From Paenibacillus agri (GTDB taxonomy: Bacteria; Bacillota; Bacilli; Paenibacillales; Paenibacillaceae), in the NCBI RefSeq assembly GCF_013359945.1, contig NZ_JABWCS010000204.1:90804-154803 (forward strand): DNA of 64,000 nucleotides, given 5' to 3'. Within the stretch, counting starts at the first letter, position 1; every line of letters starts with the position of its first letter. Both the position numbers and the translations under genes were made by a program. The notes beneath the pieces were generated by a model, which did no database searches, was not told the DNA's origin, and saw only the letters and a list, made by a program, of their open reading frames with translations. This document shows positions 9,661 through 18,964 of this stretch, piece after piece.

Positions 9661-10008
9661 ATGTCCATCACAATCATTGTCGAAGGCAAAAACGACCGCA
9701 GCAGATTACGGCGGATCTTGATGCCTGAAGTAGATATTCTCTGCACCTTTGGCACCCTGAACACCCTCAAGCTGGAGAATCTGCGCCAGCAGGTTGGGGA
9801 TAGTGAAGTCTATCTGTACATGGACAACGACAGTTCCGGCAAAAAAATCCGCGGTGTGCTTCGCGATGCTTTTCCCGACGCTGGTCACATCTACACAAGG
9901 CGGGGATATGCAGGGGTAGAAGGTACGCCGGACGAGTATAACATCACTCAGCTGGAAAAAGCGGGTCTGGAGGAATTTATCATCTATCCAGAACCCCTGC
10001 CCTATTAA
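9661..10008 (+). CDS. Small Toprim-domain protein (YusF-like)
   Basis: 115 residues comprising essentially one Toprim fold: the conserved glutamate is in IIVEGKND (about residues 5-12) and the metal-binding acid pair in YMDNDSSGK (about 55-63). Toprim domains occur in primases, topoisomerases, RNase M5 and OLD nucleases; stand-alone small versions such as Bacillus YusF have no firm function. The ATG at 9661 follows GGAGGTGACGAACTGAAT and begins exactly at the fold; an upstream ATG has no ribosome site. It is monocistronic, ended by the hairpin at 10.03 kb. Confidence 0.8.
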   Translation: MSITIIVEGKNDRSRLRRILMPEVDILCTFGTLNTLKLENLRQQVGDSEVYLYMDNDSSGKKIRGVLRDAFPDAGHIYTRRGYAGVEGTPDEYNITQLEKAGLEEFIIYPEPLPY

Positions 10009-10022
10009 GAATAGAGTTCAAA

Positions 10023-10085
10023 CCAAAAACGCCTTCTTTGTTCTCCCTTCCCATGAGAAGGCGAGCAGCAAAAAAGGCGTTTTGG
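10023..10085. terminator. Bidirectional terminator between Toprim gene and sco
   Basis: Outer arms CCAAAAACGCCTT and AAGGCGTTTTGG pair, and a mutually exclusive inner hairpin (CGCCTTCT/AGAAGGCG) lies inside. T-runs flank the outer stem on both strands, suiting the convergent genes on each side. Confidence 0.7.
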
Positions 10086-10105
10086 ATTAATCTGTGATTA
10101 TTCAG

Positions 10106-10729
10106 TTACTCACGGGCCAAATCCTTCACAGCAGCAGCCAAGAATTCAGGGGTAACATTCTCGCTATCCCCAGCATCATACAGCGCCCGAAGACGGTTCT
10201 CCCGGTCCACCAGCCCGATCAGATTCGCATGGGCAAAGTTGTCCTTGTTATCTCCCGCAATAAGCACCTTGAAGGACTCGGCAGCAAACTTACGGATCTT
10301 CTCCTGGTCACCCCGCAAGAAATACCAGCCGTCGTAATTAGCATGGAACCGGTCGGCAAAATCCTTGATGGCTTCCCGCGTATCTCTCTTCGGATCGAAG
10401 GAAATCGACAAGAACGACACATCCTTGCCAAAGCTACCATCCTTGACCAGCAAATTCTGAGTCTGAGAAAGCATAAATGTCGTTACAGGACACACATCGG
10501 GACAATCCGTAAAAAAGAAGTACACCAACCGGGCCTTCCCTTGTGTATCCGCAAGCGTCACAGTATCTCCATTCACATTCTCAAGGGAGAAGTCCTGCAC
10601 TTCCCCGATGACCGGCAATTCTTTGCTCCCCAGCGCCAGGGAATTGAAGGCCAGATAAGCAGCCATAATTAATGCAAGCAGAAGAAGCAGCCAGGTCCAT
10701 TTGTAACGTTTCAAGGTTTGCAAGGACAT
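10106..10729 (-). CDS. SCO1/SenC copper chaperone
   Basis: 207 residues: one N-terminal membrane anchor (about 12-29), then a thioredoxin-like domain facing outward. The copper site is visible as the CxxxC pair in DCPDVCPVT (about 74-82) plus the distal histidine in FAHANLIGLVD (about 165). SCO proteins deliver copper to the CuA centre of cytochrome c oxidase subunit II. It begins 12 bp after the heme O synthase gene on the same strand, so the pair forms an oxidase-maturation operon. Confidence 0.92.
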   Translation of the reverse strand: MSLQTLKRYKWTWLLLLLALIMAAYLAFNSLALGSKELPVIGEVQDFSLENVNGDTVTLADTQGKARLVYFFFTDCPDVCPVTTFMLSQTQNLLVKDGSFGKDVSFLSISFDPKRDTREAIKDFADRFHANYDGWYFLRGDQEKIRKFAAESFKVLIAGDNKDNFAHANLIGLVDRENRLRALYDAGDSENVTPEFLAAAVKDLARE

Positions 10730-10741
10730 TCCCCCCCTCCA

Positions 10742-11674
10742 TTACAAGTGAGTTGTATTCAGCACTAGCACGATCAAGCTGACCGTCAAATAATTGATGG
10801 AAAAGAGGAAATTCTGTTTCGCCCAGACTTCATCATCCTTGGCCTTGAAGCCTTTCAGCGTCAAATATAGCCACATCACGGATAACAAACTGGAAATAAT
10901 CAGGTAGAAAATACCTGCATATCCGTATACATACATCAGAACTGGAATCGGGAGCAGCAAAGCCACGTAAGGAATCATCTGAAACTTAGTGCGACGAACC
11001 CCTTTTACCACTGGCAACAACGGAAAGCCCGCAGCCCGGTATTCTTCCTTACGACGGATGCCCAGTGCCCAGAAATGGGGAGGCTGCCACAGGAACAACA
11101 TCGCGAAGAGCAGAACAGCGGCAAGGTCTAGTTGGCCTGTCACCGCTACGTAACCGATCACCGGTGGTGTAGCTCCGGAAATCGCACCAACAGAAGTGCT
11201 CCAAGTGGAGGTCCGCTTGAGCCATAAAGTATATACGACGACATAGACGAATACCCCCAGTATACCGAACAGGCCGGCAAGCACCCCACTGAACGCAAAC
11301 AGCACAGCAAGGCCGGCAATTCCGAGAACAATTCCGTACACTAGGACGGTTCCCGGCTTCAGTCTGCCCGTAGGCAATCCGCGGTCACGGGTCCGTTCCA
11401 TTTTCATATCCAGGTCCCGGTCAAAATAGTTATTAAATACACAGGCCGAAGCCATGACAAGCATTGTGCCAAGCAAAGTTAAAATCAAGTTTCCGTATTG
11501 GACATGCCATCCAGAAGCCAACCAAAAACCAGCAAAGGCTGCGATCAGATTCGATCTGATAATACCTGGCTTCGTCACAGTAATGAAATCACGCCAGCTC
11601 GCACCTTTGGGCGGCAGCTTGGCAGACATTGCTGCGGAATCGGAAGGAGCCTGATATCTCCATTGATTATCCAC
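10742..11674 (-). CDS. ctaB: Protoheme IX farnesyltransferase (heme O synthase)
   Basis: 310 residues. UbiA-type prenyltransferase with about nine membrane helices. The first aspartate motif is NNYFDRDLDMKMERTRDR (about 99-116), which binds Mg-farnesyl diphosphate. TKPGIIRSN near residue 37 is typical of CtaB/CyoE. The enzyme adds a farnesyl chain to heme B to make heme O, the precursor of heme A. GTG at 11674 is chosen because AAAGGAGG precedes it by 10 bases; the frame runs 34 codons upstream without a ribosome site. sco follows in the same operon. Confidence 0.94.
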   Translation of the reverse strand: MDNQWRYQAPSDSAAMSAKLPPKGASWRDFITVTKPGIIRSNLIAAFAGFWLASGWHVQYGNLILTLLGTMLVMASACVFNNYFDRDLDMKMERTRDRGLPTGRLKPGTVLVYGIVLGIAGLAVLFAFSGVLAGLFGILGVFVYVVVYTLWLKRTSTWSTSVGAISGATPPVIGYVAVTGQLDLAAVLLFAMLFLWQPPHFWALGIRRKEEYRAAGFPLLPVVKGVRRTKFQMIPYVALLLPIPVLMYVYGYAGIFYLIISSLLSVMWLYLTLKGFKAKDDEVWAKQNFLFSINYLTVSLIVLVLNTTHL

Positions 11675-11901
11675 GCTTACTAATCCTCCTTTAAAACAAA
11701 CTTCTAACGTTCTCGCCAGAGAAATATAATCTCCGCTGTTAACTTTATCATAACAAACCCCTGAAGAAATTGACAATCATTTGGTATGATGTTCATGAAT
11801 TCGACAATTACGTGACGATATTTATTTTATTACAATTTAATAACTGGACATGATTTAGGGTAGTAATGAATAGGAACTTCCGAGTAAAGGAGAACTGTAT
11901 T

Positions 11902-12906
11902 ATGGATACTGCTACACATGTTGTCATGGGCCTGGGCTTAGCAGGGCTGTCCTTCGTTGATCCGGCCGTTGCTTCCGACCCTGTGCTTGCCGGAGCTGTT
12001 ATGGTATCTGTCGTTATTGCGTCACAGGCCCCCGATGCCGATACTGTATTGCGGTTGAAGAGCAATGCGATGTATATACGCAATCACCGGGGCATCACCC
12101 ATTCCCTGCCTTTTCTCTTGCTGTGGCCCGCGTTAATTACAATAGTAATCGGACCCTTGTTTGGAGTTAGTGATCCGTACAGACTGGGTCATATTGCGCT
12201 TTGGAGTTTTATCGGTGTATTCGTACATGTTTTTTCTGATCTATTCAATACTTATGGCACTCAGGCTGCGAGGCCGTTCACCGAGAAATGGATTGCCTGG
12301 AACATCATTCACATCTTTGATCCTTTTATCTTCGGCAGCCACACGGCAGCTCTCGTGCTCTGGGTAAGTGGCCTCTTCCCGCCCGCCCCTTTGTTCATTA
12401 CGCTCTATATTTGTATCGTGATCTATTACTTTTGGCGGACCCTTGTCCATTTCCGGCTTTCACGCAGGATCAAGGCCAAGGATGTCAAACATGACCCCGG
12501 GGACCGCTATTACATAATCCCCACAATCTCGCCCAAACGCTGGAACATCGTCAAAGCCAAATCTGACGGCAGTTATGATATTGGCCAGTTGCTGGGTGGT
12601 CGACTTCACTGGTTCAAACATGCAGTAAGCTCCGAGCACCCTGCCGTAGCACATTCCAAATCCCATCCGGATATCCAGTCCTTCCTGTACTTCACCTCTT
12701 ATGCAGTCGCAGAGGTAGAAGAATTGCCCTCCGGTTATATTGTGCGCTGGGGGGATGTGCGTTATTTACACCGCAAGCAATTCCCTTTCGTGGCAGTTCT
12801 CGTCATGGATAACGACTATCATCCGTTGAATACGTACGTAGGCTGGCTCAGCAGCGAGAAGCTGAACGAACGTTTTGCCAGTGACCCCGGCTCCATGAAA
12901 GTGTAG
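11902..12906 (+). CDS. DUF457/YdjM-type membrane protein (YfhP-like)
   Basis: 334 residues. Begins MDTATHVVMGLGLAGL and has the histidine/aspartate pattern of the LexA-binding, inner-membrane-bound putative metal-dependent hydrolase family: H6, QAPDADT (about 52-58), NHRGITHSLP (about 70-79), and HVFSDLFNTYG. About five helices precede a soluble C-terminal third, the same layout as Bacillus YfhP. Whether it is a hydrolase is unproven. The start follows AAAGGAGAA. It diverges from ctaB with a shared 227-bp upstream region. Confidence 0.8.
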   Translation: MDTATHVVMGLGLAGLSFVDPAVASDPVLAGAVMVSVVIASQAPDADTVLRLKSNAMYIRNHRGITHSLPFLLLWPALITIVIGPLFGVSDPYRLGHIALWSFIGVFVHVFSDLFNTYGTQAARPFTEKWIAWNIIHIFDPFIFGSHTAALVLWVSGLFPPAPLFITLYICIVIYYFWRTLVHFRLSRRIKAKDVKHDPGDRYYIIPTISPKRWNIVKAKSDGSYDIGQLLGGRLHWFKHAVSSEHPAVAHSKSHPDIQSFLYFTSYAVAEVEELPSGYIVRWGDVRYLHRKQFPFVAVLVMDNDYHPLNTYVGWLSSEKLNERFASDPGSMKV

Positions 12907-13050
12907 ATTCTCAAGGAGCCGTGCTTTTCCCCTTGACTCCCCTACTGAGAATAAGGCACAATCACCATAAAGCGTTTACAAGATAACGCCCTTCACTATT
13001 CATTGCGTTAACTCTACTCCCGTTGATGTCACAATCGTATTAACACAAAA

Positions 13051-13079
13051 ATCCCGGAATCATGTTAATGATCCGGGAT
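13051..13079. terminator. Hairpin, possible terminator
   Basis: ATCCCGGAATCAT and ATGATCCGGGAT pair around a GTTA loop, followed by a CTTTCTCT pyrimidine tract. It lies 145 bp after the YfhP-like gene and 35 bp before a small membrane gene, so it may end the former or act in the leader of the latter. Confidence 0.4.
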
Positions 13080-13113
13080 CACTTTCTCTATTGCCTAAAG
13101 GAGGCTGTCAATT

Positions 13114-13302
13114 ATGGGAAAAGGACTCTCCCTGTGGTTCGCATGCTCGTCCATTCTGCTCCTGACCGCCGCCTCCATCGCGATCAGCTACAGTATTTGG
13201 CTAGCACTGGCGCTTGGCTTGGTCTGCATTCTGAACATCGGCTGGGGATTTATTGTCAAAGCCCGGCGCAGACGGCAGCAGGAAGGCACAACACAAGCTT
13301 AA
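13114..13302 (+). CDS. Small two-helix membrane protein
   Basis: 62 residues: two hydrophobic segments (about 6-24 and 27-48) and a basic tail (KARRRRQQ) that should face the cytoplasm. No family recognised. Support for it being real is the AAAGGAGG ribosome site 9 bases before the ATG, and codon use like that of its neighbours. It converges on trpS. Confidence 0.65.
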   Translation: MGKGLSLWFACSSILLLTAASIAISYSIWLALALGLVCILNIGWGFIVKARRRRQQEGTTQA

Positions 13303-13333
13303 CGTTTGTGTATGCCTTCCTGCAGCTCAGTCC

Positions 13334-14323
13334 TTATCGTACCGGCAGGAAACCCATACGTTCCTTCACGCCAGCCAGCGTCTGTGCAGCTACCACGCGG
13401 GCGCGCTCAGCACTTTCTGCCAGAATATCGCTCAAGGCACCTGAATTTCTGATTTCGTGATAGCGCTGCTGCAGTGGCTCAAGCGTCGCCACGACCACCT
13501 CAGCAAGCTCTTTCTTGAAGCCACCGTACATTTGTCCTTCGAACCGGTCAGCAATCTGCCCCAGCGACATCCCTGAACATTCCGCATAGATACTCATCAG
13601 ATTACTAACTTCCGGTTTGTTCTGCGGATCAAAGATCACTTCGCGCCCCGAGTCCGTAGTTGCCCGGCTAATCTTCTTACGGATGACATCCGGCGGATCC
13701 AAAAGCGAAATAAAGCTGCCCGCATTAGGATTGCTCTTACTCATTTTTTTGGTTCCATCGTCAAGAGACATAATCCGTGCGCCCACTTGCGGGATATACG
13801 GTTCGGGAATCGTGAAGAACTCCCCAAAACGGCTGTTGAAGCGCCCTGCCAAATCGCGGGTCAGTTCCAAATGCTGTTTCTGGTCTTCCCCCACTGGCAC
13901 TAGGTCTGCATTGTAGACGAGGATATCGGCTGCCATCAGCGACGGATAAACGAACAAGCCTGCACCTACAGAATCCTTGCCGGAGGATTTATCCTTGAAC
14001 TGAGTCATCCGCTCCAGTTCTCCCATTGCAGTCAGGGTTGTCATGATCCAGCCAAGCTCGGCATGCTGCGGAACATGAGACTGGAGATACACATTGGAAC
14101 GCGCCGGATCAATTCCGGCTGCGATAAACAGCGCAGCTACCGACTCCGATTGCTCGCGAAGTGCCGCAGGCTCTTGAGCTACTGTAATAGCGTGCAAATC
14201 CACCACCATGAAATAACATTCATGTTCTTCCTGCAGCTTCACGAAATTCTTCATTGCTCCAATATAATTCCCAAGTGTCAATGTACCGCTGGGCTGAATA
14301 CCCGATAATACTTTTTTAGCCAT
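13334..14323 (-). CDS. trpS: Tryptophanyl-tRNA synthetase
   Basis: 329 residues, the normal size for bacterial TrpS. The class I HIGH-like signature appears as PSGTLTLGNYIGA (about 9-21) and the KMSKS loop is intact (about 195-199). It charges tRNA-Trp with tryptophan. The ATG at 14323 follows GGAGGG; an in-frame start 12 codons upstream lacks a ribosome site. A T-box leader with a UGG specifier stands directly upstream, so expression should rise when uncharged tRNA-Trp accumulates. Confidence 0.96.
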   Translation of the reverse strand: MAKKVLSGIQPSGTLTLGNYIGAMKNFVKLQEEHECYFMVVDLHAITVAQEPAALREQSESVAALFIAAGIDPARSNVYLQSHVPQHAELGWIMTTLTAMGELERMTQFKDKSSGKDSVGAGLFVYPSLMAADILVYNADLVPVGEDQKQHLELTRDLAGRFNSRFGEFFTIPEPYIPQVGARIMSLDDGTKKMSKSNPNAGSFISLLDPPDVIRKKISRATTDSGREVIFDPQNKPEVSNLMSIYAECSGMSLGQIADRFEGQMYGGFKKELAEVVVATLEPLQQRYHEIRNSGALSDILAESAERARVVAAQTLAGVKERMGFLPVR

Positions 14324-14376
14324 GCTAATCCCTCCATGTAGTGTATTTCCGAATGACATCCAATGTGTTATGAACG

Positions 14377-14620
14377 CAAAAAAGGCCCACCCCGCAAGGG
14401 ACGTGAGACCGTGGTGCCACCCTTATTCGCCGCATTTGTCCTTTGTCAAAGGACAACAGCAGCCTTAAGCTTCCGTTAACGGGGAAGAACCGGCCGGACT
14501 ACTGGGGAGACGTTATGCTCCTGTTCAAACTCGGCGCTCGGAGGTCCATTCACCAGAAGAATTCCACCGGTTCGCATCATCCACCGGCTTTCTGAAGGTT
14601 CATCATCTGACTACTTGTCC
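14377..14620 (-). ncRNA. T-box leader for trpS, UGG specifier
   Basis: On the minus strand the conserved T-box sequence AGGGTGGCACCACGG lies at 14409-14423, followed by a terminator stem and a T6 run at about 14378-14408. The specifier loop is in GTGAATGGACCTCCGAG, placing codon TGG (14546-14548) where GAA-codon-ACC is expected, so the sensed tRNA is tRNA-Trp. T-box RNAs bind uncharged tRNA and block terminator formation. The 5' end is approximate because the transcription start was not determined. Confidence 0.93.
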
Positions 14621-14772
14621 CCGTCATCACATTGCCATTATTATTGAATGAGTTCATCATGAACGATGCGGAGAGGTTTGTCAATTCCCTTAACTCAGGG
14701 CCGCATAAATCTGTTATGATAAGGTTATCCGCGTTCTATTCCGATTACAGCTACAATAAAGGAGCATATCTC

Positions 14773-15747
14773 ATGAAACAGGTGACCAAAGGGCAGTGGG
14801 GCGGTTATGATACTTATATTTTGCACAGCCGCGAACTGGAAGTCACGCTTTTGCCGCGACTTGGAAATAACGTGATAGCCTTGAAAGACCTCAAGGAAGA
14901 ACGGCAAATTCTGCGACGGCCTGAAGAAAGCGACCTAGATTTTTTTATGCAAAAGCCATATCATTTTGGCATTCCGCTCTTGATCCCACCAGGACGCATT
15001 CGCAAAGGACAATTTCAATTTGACGGAGCAAGTTATCAATTCGACCAAAACACCGCGGGTGACAATCACATTCATGGCCTGCACAGAACACAGGCTTGGT
15101 GTGTCAGTGACATTGAAGAAGACGAGGATGGCTGCGCCGTAACGACGGAGTTCAACACTGTGGACGATCCACACTGGATGGAGCAGCTGCCTGTGCCACT
15201 CAAACTTGAAATGACATTTCGGCTGCAGGATGCCAGACTGAAACAGATTCTTAAAGTAACTAACCTTGGTGAACAGCGCATCCCGTTCGGACTTGGCTAT
15301 CACACTTGGTTTATGATTGATGGAGAACCTGAACGCTGGAATCTCAAGCTGCCTGTAGAAGGCATCTATGAGCTGAATGAGGAGTTGCTGCCAAGCGGCA
15401 ATCTGCTTCCTCTCGGAGATCTTCAGGACCTTAACGAGGGAAAGAACATTCAGGGAACCAACTTTGACACAGCTCTGCGAATCGGCAAAAAACAGCCTGT
15501 AGAGGCTCTATTACTACGCGATGATGGCTACGGACTACGTTATACAGCCGACGAGAATCTCTTCCGTCACTGGGTGCTTTATACAAAAGGACCGGCTGAT
15601 CAGTTCCTCTGCATCGAACCCTATACATGGCTTCCCGATGCGCCGAATGTATCGCCAGATCCGGAGTTTACCGGCCTGTTGACACTGGAACCGGGACATA
15701 GCATTGAGCTGTCAACCACACTCGAAATGATCCATCCCAATCGCTAA
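14773..15747 (+). CDS. Aldose 1-epimerase family protein
   Basis: 324 residues, a galactose-mutarotase-like beta-sandwich. Visible landmarks are NHIHGLHR (about 98-105) with the catalytic-type histidine, HTWFMI (about 177) with the second histidine, and a late acidic CIEPYTW motif (glutamate base). Mutarotases interconvert alpha and beta anomers of free sugars; some relatives act on hexose 6-phosphates. The ATG at 14773 follows AAAGGAG; the frame extends 47 codons upstream into the T-box region without a start signal. It diverges from trpS. Confidence 0.85.
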   Translation: MKQVTKGQWGGYDTYILHSRELEVTLLPRLGNNVIALKDLKEERQILRRPEESDLDFFMQKPYHFGIPLLIPPGRIRKGQFQFDGASYQFDQNTAGDNHIHGLHRTQAWCVSDIEEDEDGCAVTTEFNTVDDPHWMEQLPVPLKLEMTFRLQDARLKQILKVTNLGEQRIPFGLGYHTWFMIDGEPERWNLKLPVEGIYELNEELLPSGNLLPLGDLQDLNEGKNIQGTNFDTALRIGKKQPVEALLLRDDGYGLRYTADENLFRHWVLYTKGPADQFLCIEPYTWLPDAPNVSPDPEFTGLLTLEPGHSIELSTTLEMIHPNR

Positions 15748-15763
15748 TCACAATTATCCGCCC

Positions 15764-15806
15764 AAGCGATCATCCCTTGCATACTGCAGGAGATGATCGC
15801 TTTTTT
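15764..15806 (+). terminator. Terminator after aldose epimerase
   Basis: AAGCGATCATC pairs with GATGATCGCTT, followed by TTTTTT. Confidence 0.85.
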
Positions 15807-15896
15807 GACTTTCTGCTACGAATTAGAATCATCATAACTTTTAAAATCAATCAGGAAACACTAAAAATTACCATCCTTAAAACCTTTCGAAAAGGT

Positions 15897-15926
15897 GCAT
15901 GAATTCATCTCCTAGCGCTCATACTA
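15897..15926 (+). promoter_or_regulatory. Sigma-G-type promoter for the SASP gene
   Basis: GCATG at 15897-15901, then 18 bases, then CATACTA at 15920-15926. This fits the known Bacillus sigma-G pattern gnATR-N18-cAtnnTA. The SASP start codon lies 30 bp further on, behind GAAGGAGG. Expression is therefore expected in the forespore. Confidence 0.75.
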
Positions 15927-15956
15927 TCTTCACAACGGGCGAAGGAGGTGACAAAC

Positions 15957-16196
15957 ATGGGTCAAGCAGGTCAAAGCCAAGGTCGTGGTAGTCGTTCCAA
16001 TAACCTGGTCGTTCCTCAAGCAAACGCTGCTTTGCAACAACTGAAATATGAAGCAGCTCAAGAGCTTGGTGTAACCATCCCTCAAGACGGTTATTACGGA
16101 AACTACACTTCCCGCGAAACCGGTTCTTTGGGAGGATACATCACCAAACGTCTCGTACAACTGGCAGAGCAACAATTGTCCGGTCGTTCGAACTAG
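15957..16196 (+). CDS. Alpha/beta-type small acid-soluble spore protein
   Basis: 79 residues. It shows the two conserved blocks of alpha/beta SASPs: NNLVVPQANAALQQLKYEAA (about 15-34), containing the KYE/A region cut by the germination protease, and GSLGGYITKRLVQLAEQQL (about 57-75). These proteins coat forespore DNA and protect it from UV and heat, then feed outgrowth after proteolysis. The ATG follows GAAGGAGGTG. A sigma-G-type promoter lies upstream and a strong terminator downstream, so it is a single-gene unit. Confidence 0.96.
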   Translation: MGQAGQSQGRGSRSNNLVVPQANAALQQLKYEAAQELGVTIPQDGYYGNYTSRETGSLGGYITKRLVQLAEQQLSGRSN

Positions 16197-16259
16197 TCAC
16201 ACCCTTATCTTAAACGCCTTACTTGGTTAGGCATCACAGCCTATCCTGCAAAGCTTCCC

Positions 16260-16302
16260 AGCCCTCTTGCGCTTCTCTTAACAGAAGCGTGAGGGGGCTT
16301 TT
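16260..16302 (+). terminator. Terminator after SASP gene
   Basis: AGCCCTC-TT-GCGCTTCT pairs with AGAAGCG-T-GAGGGGGCT around CTTAAC, then TTTT. Confidence 0.85.
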
Positions 16303-16332
16303 AATATTTTGACAATACATTCCCTAATTCCA

Positions 16333-16743
16333 TCAACCCAGGAATTGATCATGTGTGTCGGATTGCGAATTGCGGGGATAACGGATCATCAGATTTGCCA
16401 TATTGTAATTAGACTCCAACGTGGCATCCACGATAACCATGCCCTGCCGAACAGCAAATTCATAGCTAATCTCCCCATGGGTCCACCGCCGTTTATATTT
16501 AAGGCTTTCCAGCGCCATCAACCGGAAGGAAGCCTGCTGCTCGGGGGTCAATCCTTCCGTTTCAGCAGCAAAAGCACCTTTTCTTCCGGATAGAGGAAGA
16601 TGGCGAATACCAAACTTTCCAATGACGTTGTTTCGTATTTGCACAAATACCGTGCCGGAAGACAAACCTGACAGTTCTTCTTGCAATTCCTTGAACACCA
16701 GATCGATCTGTCGCGCCAGCGATAATTGCTCCGTCTTCATCAT
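16333..16743 (-). CDS. Conserved-looking soluble protein of unknown function
   Basis: 136 residues, no signal or membrane segment. The N-terminal 30 residues look helical (SLARQIDLVFKELQEEL) and the rest is mixed alpha/beta. I do not recognise a family. It is supported by an AGGAGG ribosome site 6 bases before the ATG. It sits between the SASP terminator and the pepF terminator as its own unit. Two adjacent ATGs make the exact start uncertain by one codon. Confidence 0.65.
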   Translation of the reverse strand: MMKTEQLSLARQIDLVFKELQEELSGLSSGTVFVQIRNNVIGKFGIRHLPLSGRKGAFAAETEGLTPEQQASFRLMALESLKYKRRWTHGEISYEFAVRQGMVIVDATLESNYNMANLMIRYPRNSQSDTHDQFLG

Positions 16744-16934
16744 AAATTTCCTCCTCAGTTATCTTCCTAGCACGCCTTATATAAGGCTTAGGACTCAATT
16801 ATAGGTTAATTACATCAAGCCACACAACATTATTCAACATAATTGGTCAATAATAACTATAAATGCGTATTTTTTATATTGAAAACTAATAATACCTCCA
16901 TAAAACTGATCATTTTCGACAATATATAAGCAAA

Positions 16935-16960
16935 AAAAGACCCTCTTTTGAGGGTCTTTT
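16935..16960 (-). terminator. Terminator after pepF
   Basis: AAAAGACCCTC pairs perfectly with GAGGGTCTTTT around TTTT; it is symmetrical, so it may act in both directions. Confidence 0.85.
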
Positions 16961-17033
16961 CGCATTAATACCTTATTGTGGCTAAAAAACTCAGCCTCTA
17001 ATATGACAAGTTTTCCTTATATCGCCATAAATC

Positions 17034-18833
17034 TTAGGCAAGATGCTCTGTCATCTGCAGGAACTCTTCAATATCAGCAATAATCAGATCCGTAGCTCCC
17101 TGCCAGAAATCGGGCTGAGTCAAATCAACACCCAGATGTTTCGACACCAAATCCTCCAAGGTCATTACACCTGTATCCCGCAGCAAATCGTCGTATTTGT
17201 CCGCAAAGGAAGCTCCTTCTTGCAGAGCGAGGCGGTAAAGTCCCGTACTGAACATATAACCCACAGTGTAAGGGAAATTATAGAAAGGTACATCTGTGAT
17301 ATAGAAATGCAGCTTGGATGCCCAGAAATGAGGATGGTAGCTGGAAAGAACCCCGTTGAAGGCCTCCTTCTGCGCTTCCTCCATCAAGGCAGACAGCTCT
17401 TCTGCACTGACAACACCTTGCTTGCGTTTTTCGTAAAAGCGGGTTTCGAACAGGAAGCGGGCATGGATGTTCATAAAGAACGCCACACTTCTTTGAATTT
17501 TGGACTCCAGAAGAGCCAGTTTCTCTTCAGGATTAACGGCTGCCTTCACCTGTGCATCGGATATGATCGCTTCAGCGAAGGTGGAAGCAGTCTCCGCCAC
17601 GTTCATCGCATAATTCTGATTGAACACCGGTTGATCCTTCAGCAGGTAGGAATGATAAGCATGTCCCAGTTCATGTGCCAGCGTGGACACATTAGAAGCC
17701 GTACCGCTGTAAGTCATAAAAATACGGGATTCCTTGCTCTCCGGGAATGTGACGCAGAAGCCGCCCGGACGCTTTCCTGCACGGTCTTCGACTTCAATCC
17801 AGTTTTTGTCGAAGGCTTCTTCGGCGAAATCCGCCATCTTCGGACTGAAATTGCGGAATTGTGCAATAATGTCTTGTGCTGCCTGATCGTAGGAGATTTT
17901 GCCGTTAGCGTTGCCGACAGGCGCTTCGACATCCACCCAGGATAGAGACTCCAGACCAAGCAGCTTCGCTTTGCGCTGCAAATAGGAGACCAGAGCTGGT
18001 TTGTTGCGGTTAATGACATCCCACATTACATCCAGCGTCTCGCGGGTCATGCGGTTGATACCCAGTGGCTCTTTGAGAATGTCGTCCCAGCCGCGGCCAT
18101 TGTAAAGGTTCACGCGGAAGCCGGCCAGATGGTTCAATGTATCCGCACAGTAATCCTCAACACCGCCCCAAGCTTCTTCCCACTTGGCGAACATCGCGGA
18201 GCGGACAGCCGGATCGGCATCATCCAGTTTGTTGAAGGCCTGACCAGCAGATAGTACACGGCTGCCTTCTTCATCTTCAAAAGGAATCTTGATGGAGGAA
18301 ACGATCGTCTCATAGTGCTCACTCCAGCCATGGTATCCGTCTACTGCCAATGACAGGGCCAGGCTTTCCAGTTCAGGGCTCATTTTCTCGCGGGCCAGAC
18401 TGCGGCTCTCACTAAGCACGAAAGATAGTGGAGCAATTTCTGGCCGGGCTATCCACTCCCCCCATACTTCATCAGAGGTTTGGCGCAGCACATTGTCAAA
18501 TTGCGAGCTGACACCTTCGAAGCGGGCACGCAGTCCAGATACTTTAGAAGACAGACGCACAGCACCTTTATCCTGCTGATTCTGTGCGCCAAGGCACCCT
18601 GTGAACTCCGCAGCCTGCACCAGACGACCAGTGCAACTCTGCAACAGTTCGATCACGCTGTCCAAAGCCTCTGTTCCTTTGACATCAGCCGGGGAGACGG
18701 AAGCTTGCACTTGCTGCTGCAAAGTGTCAATATCCCCCTCCAGTTTATGGAGGAAGCTTTCGAACTCGGGAGAAGCTGAGCCTCCGTTAAAAATGGAGTC
18801 CAATTCCCAGGTTAACGATAACGGTTGTTTCAT
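17034..18833 (-). CDS. pepF: Oligoendopeptidase F family M3 metallopeptidase
   Basis: 599 residues, the family's usual length. The zinc site HELGH lies in STLAHELGHAYHSYL (about residues 386-400), with the third ligand glutamate in NVAETASTFAEAI about 25 residues on. Cytosolic M3 peptidases of this type cut oligopeptides of roughly 7-17 residues and recycle peptides. No signal peptide is present. The ATG has an AAAAGGAATGG ribosome site. It is a single transcription unit with its own terminator. Confidence 0.93.
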   Translation of the reverse strand: MKQPLSLTWELDSIFNGGSASPEFESFLHKLEGDIDTLQQQVQASVSPADVKGTEALDSVIELLQSCTGRLVQAAEFTGCLGAQNQQDKGAVRLSSKVSGLRARFEGVSSQFDNVLRQTSDEVWGEWIARPEIAPLSFVLSESRSLAREKMSPELESLALSLAVDGYHGWSEHYETIVSSIKIPFEDEEGSRVLSAGQAFNKLDDADPAVRSAMFAKWEEAWGGVEDYCADTLNHLAGFRVNLYNGRGWDDILKEPLGINRMTRETLDVMWDVINRNKPALVSYLQRKAKLLGLESLSWVDVEAPVGNANGKISYDQAAQDIIAQFRNFSPKMADFAEEAFDKNWIEVEDRAGKRPGGFCVTFPESKESRIFMTYSGTASNVSTLAHELGHAYHSYLLKDQPVFNQNYAMNVAETASTFAEAIISDAQVKAAVNPEEKLALLESKIQRSVAFFMNIHARFLFETRFYEKRKQGVVSAEELSALMEEAQKEAFNGVLSSYHPHFWASKLHFYITDVPFYNFPYTVGYMFSTGLYRLALQEGASFADKYDDLLRDTGVMTLEDLVSKHLGVDLTQPDFWQGATDLIIADIEEFLQMTEHLA

Positions 18834-18964
18834 GTGTATTCACCATTCCTTTTCTCACATTTGCTTTTCTTTGTAATTGGCCAAGAGCCGTGGTAAAGTG
18901 GATTACAATATTGGAACTATCCATAAGCCTGCGCTGCATGGCAACCACTTAAGGAGGATTCATA

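Noticed and set aside
10094..10672. 192-codon plus-strand frame over sco
   Set aside because: Shadow; the minus-strand SCO protein has the CxxxC copper site.
17043..17945. 300-codon plus-strand frame inside pepF
   Set aside because: Shadow of the metallopeptidase gene, whose HELGH motif and length are convincing.
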